A DNA stretch of 64,000 nucleotides from Prevotellaceae bacterium UBA3627 (lineage in GTDB: Bacteria; Bacteroidota; Bacteroidia; Bacteroidales; Bacteroidaceae), in contig DFLE01000047.1 of assembly GCA_002373375.1 (NCBI GenBank), positions 1 to 64,000 on the forward strand, given 5' to 3'. Numbering within the stretch: the first letter of the stretch is position 1; every line of letters begins with the position of its first letter. This document shows, one piece after another, positions 52,844 to 60,635 of the stretch. The translations under genes were made by a program, and so were the position numbers. Below the pieces are notes generated by a model, which was not told the origin of the DNA, searched no databases, and saw nothing but the letters and a program-made list of their open reading frames with translations.

Positions 52844-53197
52844 TCAGTTATAATCAAAATCAAAGACATCAATATCAAACAATGGATTATTGACTGCATC
52901 AGACATTTTCTTAACAAATCCGATTGCCTCATCACAGCTACGTTTGACATACATTCGCATAGTTTCTTTAGGCTCTAAGATACATTCCCAAAAGCCTTCA
53001 AATTCAAATGTTCCGTTTTTGTCCTCGATTCCTACTTCCATACAACGAACGGGAAAACATTCTTCTCGTATTTTTTCGATTAATTTAATAGCATTTGCTT
53101 CTGTAAATAATATGTAATCAGGACAGTCCTCATACAACACGAGATAACCTATGTTATAAATATCTGCAATTTTCTTAGCATCCATATTTTTATTCAT
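52844..53197 (-). CDS. Candidate immunity protein overlapping a toxin tip
   Basis: The 117-residue acidic protein (MNKNMDAKKIADIYNI start, FDIDVFDFDYN end) is cytoplasmic and has no recognised family. Its ATG overlaps the stop of the upstream toxin-like frame by 4 nt (ATGA), the standard toxin-immunity arrangement. A strong negative charge fits binding a basic toxin. Role inferred from context. Confidence 0.6.
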   Translation of the reverse strand: MNKNMDAKKIADIYNIGYLVLYEDCPDYILFTEANAIKLIEKIREECFPVRCMEVGIEDKNGTFEFEGFWECILEPKETMRMYVKRSCDEAIGFVKKMSDAVNNPLFDIDVFDFDYN

Positions 53198-53382
53198 TGA
53201 GGTCTAAAAAATCTATGTGTAATATTACCATTAGAGTCTTTTATGTATTCAAACACTCCATCTTTACCTCTGTACGAGCCCTTAATATGAAGGTGTTCAT
53301 ATATTTTACCATCACCTCCTTTTTTAAAGAAACGAATCCCATCTTTTTCAAAAGCGTCAACACTTCTTGGAAATGAATGCAT
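53194..53382 (-). CDS. Orphan polymorphic-toxin C-terminal tip
   Basis: The 62-residue basic frame starts MHSFPRSVDAFEKDGI and continues FFKKGGDGKIYEHLHI, ending THRFFRPQ. In-frame sequence extends about 7 codons further upstream (GFGTVAGE) to a stop near 53403, so there is no N-terminal delivery part. The pattern FPxSVDxF, GGDGKxYxxLxIxGSYxGKxGVFEYIKD, NHRFF resembles nuclease-like tips at the ends of Bacteroidetes Rhs/YD-repeat toxins. Whether it is expressed is unclear. Confidence 0.5.
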   Translation of the reverse strand: MHSFPRSVDAFEKDGIRFFKKGGDGKIYEHLHIKGSYRGKDGVFEYIKDSNGNITHRFFRPQ

Positions 53383-53460
53383 TTCTCCAGCAACGGTGCC
53401 AAAGCCTCACTATATAATAAACGTCATTGTCGAGAAAATAGTATTTACACTGAAGAAAAC

Positions 53461-53497
53461 AAGCCAGCCGCACCGTTTGATGGCGTGACTGGCTTTT
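53461..53497. terminator. Terminator-like hairpin upstream of the toxin tip
   Basis: AAGCCAG and CTGGCTT arms with inner CGCACC/GGCGTG pairing are followed on the plus strand by TTATTCTTTT. It marks the edge of the accessory genes; 53383-53460 and 53498-53558 hold no gene. Confidence 0.5.
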
Positions 53498-53558
53498 ATT
53501 CTTTTATTATGTTCCTATGGAGCCGAGCGTATGTTAAGGATATAACATGTAATTTCCG

Positions 53559-53720
53559 TGAATTTTCCATAAATTTCTCATTAATTTTTTTCATATATAT
53601 AATTTCTGAATAATTTATGGGCAATTTATGATAATTTATGTTCAAAAAAATATTCGTACCATTCGTGCTGTTCTTGCGTCCCTACGGTAGCAAGCGTCTC
53701 CTTACGTCGCTGAGCGCGTG
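53559..53720. repeat. Family R2 repeat copy 3 with 47-bp module copy 2
   Basis: A weaker R2 copy (53559-53650) is followed at 53674-53720 by the module starting TTGCGTCCCTACGGTAGC and ending GCTGAGCGCGTG, nearly identical to 24417-24463. It precedes iteron element B, whereas at 24 kb the order is reversed (element A first). Confidence 0.6.
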
Positions 53721-53779
53721 TTCAAAAAACAGTCTGAATACGTCATTAAATTAGACTTGATTTATGTCACCCGATGACA

Positions 53780-54148
53780 AAAATGTCCTATTTTGGACCT
53801 TCCGTTAACGCCTCATACGTGAGATATTTCAAAATATTTTCCAGACGGTTTGCTCTGCGCGAATTATGCGGAGGTTGTAACTCGTTGATAATCAGTGATG
53901 GGTTATAAAAAAGCATGAAAAAACGATAGCTTTTGCGTCGTAAAAGCTATCGTTCTATGGTATAAAAGCTATCGTTTCTCGTCGTGAAAGCTATCGTTTT
54001 ACACCCTGAAAGCTATGCTTTGATGATGAAGAGGGCGTAAAATGGTGAAAAAACATTGTGTTTTCCGCTTTTTTACCTTCAATTTTATTCTAGTTTGCGT
54101 TTTTTCGTTGACAAAAATAAAAAGGCGAAATCACCAAAATGTCCTATT
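53780..54148. repeat. 369-bp non-coding iteron element, copy B
   Basis: It is bounded by AAAATGTCCTATT at 53780-53792 and 54136-54148, exactly the same length as copy A. The left part shares CCTTCCGTTAACGCCTC, GATATTTCAAAA, GGAGGTTGTAACT and TTGATAATCAGTGATG. AAAGCTAT iterons stand at 53943, 53965, 53987 and 54009, an exact 22-bp period, with an inverted CGATAGCTTTT just before the first. The right part shares TTTTTTCGTTGACA. It ends 8 bp from the ATPase stop codon. Confidence 0.72.
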
Positions 54149-54155
54149 CTATGTA

Positions 54156-55328
54156 TCAATAGTTTAACCCGAAAGCCCAGAGCGGTATCACGTTGCCGTA
54201 TCCATACTCTATGTCGTCTTTCACAACGTAGCTGTCTGGTAGGTCGGCTATCTGCTTCTTGCCTTTGCCCTTTCCTCCAACCTCAAAGGTGTGGCCGTTG
54301 ATTAGAAAATCGGAGACGGGTGAGCATATCACTTCATTGTTCACGCGCATCTGGTTGTAGAAGAATGTCTCGCGCACATTGCCAGTCTCAGCTTTCTCCG
54401 GTACAAGGGTGTAGATAAGGTTCGGGTTGTCAAGATAAACTTTGTTCACTTTGCCCAGACCGCGTATTCCGCTCGTGGAGTCTCTCAGTTGTCCTATCAT
54501 GCCGGCCTCTTCCATGAACAACAGGTAGTCGGCTACGTTGTTACGGCTGACACCCAGCACTTGTGCCAGTGAGGTCATGTTAGGCTTGAAGGGTACGCTC
54601 TCGGCAATAACGGCAAGCAGATGTCTCAGTTTCCTTGACATTGACGCGCTGAGGTTGGCATATTGTGGGATGTCAACTTCCAGCGTCTTGGTAATCACGG
54701 CGAAGAGCCGTTTCTCGTAGTTACCTTCTCCTGCGAAGGGGTAATATCCTTTGCGAAGGTATTCGCGGAAGAGTGTGAGGGGTCTGAAGCCTTGTGGCAG
54801 TGACACCTTCTGTTGCAATATGTCGTCAAGTGTGTATTGTGGTATCTCAATGTTGTGGAACATTTTGAGATACTCTCGCCAAGACAATCCCTGCATGTGG
54901 TAGGTTATGGCGCGGCGTGACAGGTCGGCGGTGGCACCTTTGGTGATGTCAAGCACAGACGAGCCGGTGAAGACCACCTGCAACTCTTTGTGATAGTCAT
55001 ATATCAGTTTTAACTCTCTCGACCAGTCCTCATGCTTGTGTATCTCGTCAATGAAGAGGTGGCGGCCTCCCATCTTAGTGAACTCATCCGCAAGTTCTGT
55101 CAGTCTGTGGTTTGAGAAATAAAAGTCTTCTGCCGTCACATACAGTGTGTCGTCAGTGTTCAGCTTCTCCTTTATATATTGCAGCAGCAGGGTTGTCTTG
55201 CCCACGCCGCGCGGACCGGTGATGCCCACCATGCGGTCAGACCAGTTCACCTTGTCGTATATGTAGCGGTGAAAGTCTGTAGGAGTCTCGCTCAGCAGTT
55301 TTCTGTAATTGTCTGTCAGATGTTCCAT
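54156..55328 (-). CDS. AAA+ ATPase with DUF4143 C-terminal domain
   Basis: A 390-residue product from the ATG at 55328; the open frame to 55442 runs through the promoter and is not used. Walker A GPRGVGKTTLL lies near residues 38-48, Walker B-like HLFIDEIHK near 90, and FTGSSVLD is the sensor region. The C-terminal half has the DUF4143 fold with a winged-helix-like part (LAQVLGVSRNNVADYL). Such DNA-binding-type ATPases are abundant in Bacteroidetes; function unknown. A palindromic repeat array lies at its promoter. Confidence 0.88.
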   Translation of the reverse strand: MEHLTDNYRKLLSETPTDFHRYIYDKVNWSDRMVGITGPRGVGKTTLLLQYIKEKLNTDDTLYVTAEDFYFSNHRLTELADEFTKMGGRHLFIDEIHKHEDWSRELKLIYDYHKELQVVFTGSSVLDITKGATADLSRRAITYHMQGLSWREYLKMFHNIEIPQYTLDDILQQKVSLPQGFRPLTLFREYLRKGYYPFAGEGNYEKRLFAVITKTLEVDIPQYANLSASMSRKLRHLLAVIAESVPFKPNMTSLAQVLGVSRNNVADYLLFMEEAGMIGQLRDSTSGIRGLGKVNKVYLDNPNLIYTLVPEKAETGNVRETFFYNQMRVNNEVICSPVSDFLINGHTFEVGGKGKGKKQIADLPDSYVVKDDIEYGYGNVIPLWAFGLNY

Positions 55329-55358
55329 AAACGATGGATTATTTATGATTCTATGCTG

Positions 55359-55366
55359 CAAAGTTA
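55359..55366 (-). promoter_or_regulatory. -7 box of the DUF4143 ATPase gene
   Basis: TAACTTTG on the minus strand lies about 30 bp upstream of the ATG. The -33 region falls inside the first unit of the palindromic array. Confidence 0.65.
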
Positions 55367-55373
55367 CAAAAAA

Positions 55374-55486
55374 TGCACTGAACGAGTGCAACTTTTTACG
55401 AAAAATGCACTGGACGAGTGCAATTTTTACGTAAAAACGCACTGGGCGAGTGCGATTTTGGCATATAAACGCGCTGGGCGAAAGTG
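55374..55486. repeat. Tandem 32-bp palindromic operator-like array
   Basis: Units start at 55374, 55406, 55438 and 55470 (exact 32-bp period). The first two have a TGCACT-5 nt-AGTGCA inverted repeat. The third has CGCACT-5 nt-AGTGCG, a compensatory change that keeps the dyad. The fourth is eroded. Poly-A/T spacers separate them. Confidence 0.78.
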
Positions 55487-55569
55487 AAAATGGTATAGTG
55501 CGAAAGCAAATTTCGTAAATTCCGTGGTGATATTAATAATAAATAGGTTGGGAGAGCGTTATTTCATAG

Positions 55570-56520
55570 ATGAGAAAGTGTTTATTCACAATACTGCTGA
55601 CAGCGATGGCTGTGGGGACGCGCGCGCAGGAGAGCCAGACGGCGTATAATTTCCTGCGGTTGCCAGAGAGCGCACATGCAGCGGCGCTGGGTGGCGACAA
55701 TATCTCGATAATAGAGGATGACGCCACGCTGGCGTTGTCAAACCCCGCGTTGCTGGCATCGGTGGGCGGCAGAACGGTGACGGTGGGCTATATGAACTAT
55801 ATGGACGGTGTGGGGATGTACACCGCCAACTATGCCGACATCATAAACGACAAGGCCACGGTGGGAGGTGCCATACACTACATAAACTACGGCAAGATGA
55901 AGGAGGTGGACCAGAATGACGTGCAGACGGGCACGTTCTCTGCTGCCGACATGGCCTTTGAGGGACTCTTCTCCTACACGCTGGCAAAGAACCTCGTGGG
56001 TGGCATAGGCGCGAAGTTCATATATTCAAAGATTGGCGGCTATACCAGTACGGCGGCCGCCATTGACCTGGGACTGAACTACTACAGCGCCGACAAGGAT
56101 TTCTCGGCCTCTCTCTCCGTGCGTAACCTCGGCGGACAGCTCTCCACATACGAGGACGAGTTTGAGTCGTTGCCAACAGATGTGTCGGTGGGTGTGACAT
56201 ACGGTCTGCCTAACTCGCCGTTGCGGTTGTCGCTGACCTTCGCCGACCTCAACCACTGGGACTATGCCTTCCTGCGCCATGCCTGCGTGGGAGTGGACCT
56301 GAAGTTGACGGAGCAGTTCTATGTGGCGGGGGGCTATAACGCGCGGCGCGCGTATAACATGAAAACGCGTAACCTGACTGACAACAGCGAGAGCAGTCAC
56401 GGGGCGGGATTTACCGTGGGAGCCGGACTGCTGCTTGAGCGTTTCAAGCTCAACGTGTCATACGGCAAATATCATGTCAACTCATCAAGCATAATGTTTA
56501 ACGCCGCGATAAACCTGTAG
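55570..56520 (+). CDS. porQ: Type IX secretion protein PorQ
   Basis: The 316-residue protein has a signal peptide (MRKCLFTILLTAMAVGTRAQ), then YNFLRLPESAHAAALGGDN, DDATLALSNPALLA and GYMNYMDGVG, matching the PorQ family (FadL/PorV-like barrel). It is needed for type IX secretion in Porphyromonas. A final beta strand ends FNAAINL. It lies beside a palindromic array and near porE. Confidence 0.82.
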   Translation: MRKCLFTILLTAMAVGTRAQESQTAYNFLRLPESAHAAALGGDNISIIEDDATLALSNPALLASVGGRTVTVGYMNYMDGVGMYTANYADIINDKATVGGAIHYINYGKMKEVDQNDVQTGTFSAADMAFEGLFSYTLAKNLVGGIGAKFIYSKIGGYTSTAAAIDLGLNYYSADKDFSASLSVRNLGGQLSTYEDEFESLPTDVSVGVTYGLPNSPLRLSLTFADLNHWDYAFLRHACVGVDLKLTEQFYVAGGYNARRAYNMKTRNLTDNSESSHGAGFTVGAGLLLERFKLNVSYGKYHVNSSSIMFNAAINL

Positions 56521-56607
56521 TTAATTAATAATTCATAATTCATAATGCATAATTCATCGCTCGGCACGTAGTGACGCTTTTACAAAGGCGACAAGCCGAC
56601 TAAAAGA

Positions 56608-56658
56608 ATGCATAATTGTGCGGACACTCATAACTCATAACTCAAAACTCATAACTTA
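56608..56658. repeat. AT-rich intergenic repeat, copy 1 (second copy 57645-57693)
   Basis: The segment from ATGCATAATTGTGCGG through ACTCATAACTCATAACTC to ATAACTTA recurs in near-identical form before tatD. Both are preceded by TAATTCATAATTCATAATG strings. Each copy lies just upstream of a start codon; no gene is present. Confidence 0.7.
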
Positions 56659-56681
56659 GAATTATCATAACTTAGAATACG

Positions 56682-57623
56682 ATGAAATACGAAGATATTA
56701 TCAATGATTATATTTCGCAGCTTCCACTTGACGTGGAGCCGCGCGGACTGTATGAACCAATACGCTATGTGCTGTCGCTGGGCGGCAAGCGCATACGTCC
56801 GGTGCTGATGATGAAGGCATACGAGATGTGGCGTGAGGACGGTCGTGACGTGCTGCCGCAAGCGGTGGCGCTGGAAACCTATCATAACTTCACACTGCTG
56901 CATGACGACGTGATGGACCATGCCGACGTGCGCCGTGGTATGCCAACGGTGCACCGCAAGTGGAACGAGAACACTGCCATCCTCTCTGGCGACAATATGC
57001 TGCTGTTGGCGGTGAAGTGGATGGGAGAGAAGTGTATGTCAACGTTTATCGATACCGCCATAGACATAAACCACGGACAGCAGTATGACGTGGACTTCGA
57101 GACACGCAATGACGTTACGGAACAGGAGTACATTGAGATGATACGCCTGAAGACGAGTGTGCTGCTGGGCTGTGCGGTGAGGATAGGAGCCATGATGGCA
57201 GGTGCACCGGCGGAGGATGTGGAGAGCCTCTACCGCTTCGGCGAGGCCATGGGACTGGCGTTCCAGCTGCAGGATGACTATCTTGACGTGTATGGCGACA
57301 GTGCTGTGTTTGGCAAGGAGATAGGCGGCGACATCATGTGTAATAAGAAGACGTATATGCTCATCAACGCACTTGCCAAGGCAGAGGGCGACGACAAGGC
57401 TGAGTTGCAGCGGTGGATAGACACCGTAGATGCTGACCGCAAGGAGAAGGTGGCGGCGGTGACTGCTATATATAACAAACTCGGCATAGACCGTATGGCG
57501 AAGGCAAAGATGGAGGAGTACTACCAGGTGGCGCTCGAAGCACTGGACCAGGTCAATGTGCCGGAGGAGAAGAAGCAGCCTCTGCGTGAGTATGCGGCAA
57601 AGATGATGAAAAGGAATAAGTAA
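56682..57623 (+). CDS. Polyprenyl diphosphate synthase
   Basis: The 313-residue all-helical prenyltransferase has the first aspartate-rich motif in LLHDDVMDHAD and the second in QLQDDYLDVYGD, plus GGKRIRP for substrate binding. It extends allylic diphosphates with isopentenyl diphosphate; the bulk after the first motif does not clearly set product length (farnesyl, geranylgeranyl or longer). A short AT-rich gap separates it from tatD. Confidence 0.92.
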   Translation: MKYEDIINDYISQLPLDVEPRGLYEPIRYVLSLGGKRIRPVLMMKAYEMWREDGRDVLPQAVALETYHNFTLLHDDVMDHADVRRGMPTVHRKWNENTAILSGDNMLLLAVKWMGEKCMSTFIDTAIDINHGQQYDVDFETRNDVTEQEYIEMIRLKTSVLLGCAVRIGAMMAGAPAEDVESLYRFGEAMGLAFQLQDDYLDVYGDSAVFGKEIGGDIMCNKKTYMLINALAKAEGDDKAELQRWIDTVDADRKEKVAAVTAIYNKLGIDRMAKAKMEEYYQVALEALDQVNVPEEKKQPLREYAAKMMKRNK

Positions 57624-57721
57624 TTCATAATTCATAATTCATAATGCATAATTGTGCGGACACTCATAACTCATAACTCAAAACTCATAACTTACAATTC
57701 ATAACTTAGAATTACCATAAC

Positions 57722-58501
57722 TTGTTATTCATAGATACACATACTCATATTGACGGCGAGGAGTTTCGCGAAGACTTGGAACAGGTGATACAGCGTGCCA
57801 AGGAGAGTGGTGCGGAGTGCCTTTTGGTGCCGGGCATCAACATGGAGTCTGTTGATACTATTAGCGAGGTGTGTCGCCGTTATCCCGGATATTGCCACGG
57901 CATGATAGGTCTGCACCCGGAGGATGTAAAGGCTGACTATGCGGAGGTGATAGAGAAGATGAAGAAACGTATGGGCCAGCTTACGTTCAAGCCCGTAGCC
58001 ATAGGAGAGGTGGGACTGGACTTCTACTGGTCGCGCGAGTATGAGCAGGAGCAGCTCGACGCCTTTGAGAGACAGGTGGCGTGGTCGGTGGAGGCCGGTC
58101 TGCCGCTGATGATACACTGCCGTAAGGCGCAGAACGAGATGGTGAAGATAATGCGCCGCTATGAGGGACGGCTGCACGGAGGGGTGTTCCACTGCTTTAC
58201 GGGTAATGAGCATGAGGCACAGGAACTGTTGCAGTTTAAGGGCTTTGCCCTTGGCATAGGCGGAGTGCTGACATTCAAGAAAAGCAACCTGCCGCAGACG
58301 CTGCCTGCCGCAGTGCCGCTCACACGCGTGGTGCTGGAGACCGACGCACCGTACATGGCGCCGGTGCCTCACAGGGGCGAGAGAAATGAGAGCAGTTTTA
58401 TACCGCATATTATAGAGAAGATGGCGGAGGCCTATCAGGTGACACCTGATGAAGTGGCACGCATAACAACGGATAATGCGAAGAGTATATTCCATATATA
58501 A
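57722..58501 (+). CDS. tatD: TatD family metal-dependent hydrolase
   Basis: The 259-residue TIM-barrel hydrolase starts at a TTG. Metal ligands are seen in FIDTHTHID, GEVGLDFY, MIHCRKAQ, GVFHCFTG and LETDAPYMAPVPHRGE. The family are DNases/hydrolases. Its 3' end overlaps porE by 26 nt. Confidence 0.93.
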   Translation: MLFIDTHTHIDGEEFREDLEQVIQRAKESGAECLLVPGINMESVDTISEVCRRYPGYCHGMIGLHPEDVKADYAEVIEKMKKRMGQLTFKPVAIGEVGLDFYWSREYEQEQLDAFERQVAWSVEAGLPLMIHCRKAQNEMVKIMRRYEGRLHGGVFHCFTGNEHEAQELLQFKGFALGIGGVLTFKKSNLPQTLPAAVPLTRVVLETDAPYMAPVPHRGERNESSFIPHIIEKMAEAYQVTPDEVARITTDNAKSIFHI

Positions 58502-60578
58502 GATATTGTTAGCCGTGAGCCTGCTTGTGTCGTGCAGTGCGGAGACGCTGGTGAAGAAAGGTGATAAGGCTGAGGCGCTGGGAGAGTATTTCCTGGCGGC
58601 AGACTATTACCGTAAGGCGTATGCCAAGACTGCGGCGTCAGAGAAACGCTTGCGTGGAGAGCGTGCACTGAAGATGGCGCATTGCTATGAGCATATCAAC
58701 TATACGGCGAAGGCTGTGGCGGCATACCGCAACGCCGCACGATACAATACCGCGACGCTTGACGACAGCCTGCGCTATGCGCGACAGCTTCTGAAGAACG
58801 GCGACTACAAGACGGCGCTGGGTATCTTTGAGACGCTGCGCGACTCTATGCCTGATAACCAACTGGTGGAGAACGGCATTACATCGGCACGACATGCGCT
58901 GGAATGGAAGAAAGAGGGCTCGCAGTATAAGGTGAAGAAGATGGACGTGTTTAACTCGCGCCGCGATGACTATTCGCCGGTGCTGGGAGGCGATGACAAT
59001 GACAAACTGTATTTCACCTCTACGCGCAATGATGCAGAGGGAGACGAACTGAATGCCGTGACAGGTATGAAGTCGGCGGATATATTCTATTCAGAGAAAG
59101 ACGACAAAGGCAAGTGGAGCAAGCCGGAGGCTATAGCCACCGGACTGAATACGGAGTATGACGAGGGAGCGTGCTCTCTCTCGCCCGACGGACAGGAGAT
59201 GTACCTTACACAGTGCACCTATAATGCCTCGGGGCCACGTTATGCTAAGATAATGGTGTCGAAGAGGGCAGATGCCTCGTGGGGTAAGGCTTCGGATTTT
59301 GTGGTATCACGCGACACACTGTCGTGTTTCGCGCACCCGGCGCTGTCGCCTGATGGCGAGTGGCTGTATTTCGTGAGTGATATGCCGGGCGGAAAGGGCG
59401 GTCTTGATATATGGCGCTCACATATAGTGGGCGGCGTGGCGATGGGTGTAGAGAACCTTGGAGAGCCTGTCAATACGCCGGGCAATGAGATGTTCCCGAC
59501 GTTCAGGCCTAACGGCGACCTCTACTTCTCGTCTGACGGACACCCGGGCATGGGCGGCCTTGACATATTTATAGCGAGGATAGGTGACGACATGCAGTTC
59601 CATATTACCCATCCGGGCTATCCGCTCAACTCTATGGGCGATGACTTCGGCATGACATTTGAGGGTAGTCATAACCGCGGCTTTTTCTCTACCAACAGGG
59701 GCGACGCACGAGGATATGACAATATATATTGGTTTGAGAACCCTGAGGTGGTGCAGACCATCAAGGGATGGATATATGAACAGGATGGCTATGAACTTCT
59801 CAAGGGAGAGGCGCGCATAGTGGGCACCGACGGTACCAATGAGCGGTTGGGCGTGAAGAGCGACGGCTCGTTTGAGGTAACGGTGCACCCGGGAGTGGAG
59901 TATATAGTGCTGGGCAGCTGTCCGGGATATCTTAACCATAAGGAGGAGCTCACCATACCGAAAGTGAAGGAGAGTGAGACCTATACCCTGCAGTTTGCCT
60001 TGGCAAGCATTAATGCCCCGGTGCTGATAGACAATATATTCTATGAGTTTGACAAGGCCACGCTGCTGCCGTCGAGCACCCAGGCGCTTGACTCGCTTGT
60101 GATGCTGCTCAATGAGAATCCCAATATCACGATAGAACTTGGGGCGCACACTGACTATAAGGGTTCGGCTGAATATAATAAACACCTCTCACAGCTGAGG
60201 GCTGAGGAGGTGGTGAAGTATTTGATAAGTAAGGGTATTGCCGCTGACCGCCTCACGCCTGTGGGATATGGCAAGGAACGCCCGAAGAGGATACGCCGCC
60301 GTGTGGCTGAGCGTTACTCATGGCTGAAGGAGGGCGATGTGCTGACCGAGGAGTTCATTCAGAAGCTTAAGAAAGATGAGCAGGAAACTGCCAATGCCTT
60401 GAACAGACGTACGGAGTTCACAGTGCTGCGTACCACTTATAATATGTTTGACGAGAACGGAAACCTGAAGAATCCGCCTGTGCAGCGTAAGCGCGAGAAA
60501 GAGTCTGAGGGTGACGAAGACCTGATACTTGATGACGGAAACACCGGTGCAGGTGAGATAGAGTATTTCGACTTCTGA
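58476..60578 (+). CDS. porE: Type IX secretion lipoprotein PorE-like (TPR, beta-propeller, OmpA domain)
   Basis: The 700-residue lipoprotein (MRRVYSIYKILLAVSLLVSC signal, lipobox LLVSC) has TPR-like helices (about residues 30-135), a PD40/WD-type propeller (about 150-420; SPVLGG, FTSTRND, LSPDG, SPDGEWLYFVSD, GGLDI), a carboxypeptidase-regulatory-like domain (about 425-515), and an OmpA peptidoglycan-binding domain (about 520-660; NIFYEFDKATLLPSS, HTDYKGS). This domain order is that of PorE, which anchors the type IX machine to the cell wall. Confidence 0.85.
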   Translation: MRRVYSIYKILLAVSLLVSCSAETLVKKGDKAEALGEYFLAADYYRKAYAKTAASEKRLRGERALKMAHCYEHINYTAKAVAAYRNAARYNTATLDDSLRYARQLLKNGDYKTALGIFETLRDSMPDNQLVENGITSARHALEWKKEGSQYKVKKMDVFNSRRDDYSPVLGGDDNDKLYFTSTRNDAEGDELNAVTGMKSADIFYSEKDDKGKWSKPEAIATGLNTEYDEGACSLSPDGQEMYLTQCTYNASGPRYAKIMVSKRADASWGKASDFVVSRDTLSCFAHPALSPDGEWLYFVSDMPGGKGGLDIWRSHIVGGVAMGVENLGEPVNTPGNEMFPTFRPNGDLYFSSDGHPGMGGLDIFIARIGDDMQFHITHPGYPLNSMGDDFGMTFEGSHNRGFFSTNRGDARGYDNIYWFENPEVVQTIKGWIYEQDGYELLKGEARIVGTDGTNERLGVKSDGSFEVTVHPGVEYIVLGSCPGYLNHKEELTIPKVKESETYTLQFALASINAPVLIDNIFYEFDKATLLPSSTQALDSLVMLLNENPNITIELGAHTDYKGSAEYNKHLSQLRAEEVVKYLISKGIAADRLTPVGYGKERPKRIRRRVAERYSWLKEGDVLTEEFIQKLKKDEQETANALNRRTEFTVLRTTYNMFDENGNLKNPPVQRKREKESEGDEDLILDDGNTGAGEIEYFDF

Positions 60579-60634
60579 TAAAGGGAAACGGAACAGTTGT
60601 GTGAAACAGGAAGAAAGCCTGTTTCCCTTTACCT
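60579..60634. terminator. Shared terminator region between porE and priA
   Basis: AAAGGGAAAC and GTTTCCCTTT arms enclose a GAAACAGG/CCTGTTTC hairpin; the two stems share bases and are alternatives. It lies between convergent genes. Confidence 0.65.
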
Positions 60635-60635
60635 T

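Noticed and set aside
55329..55442. Longer N-terminus of the DUF4143 ATPase
   Set aside because: This part covers the -7 box and the palindromic array; the ATG at 55328 begins the usual sequence.
55374..55486. CRISPR array
   Set aside because: The 32-bp period is of whole diverging units without unique spacers, and no cas genes are present.
57725..58495. 256-residue minus-strand reading frame
   Set aside because: It mirrors tatD, whose metal-binding motifs are complete; histidine/leucine-rich antisense composition.
59418..60185. 255-residue minus-strand reading frame
   Set aside because: It lies opposite the propeller and OmpA parts of porE; no family features.
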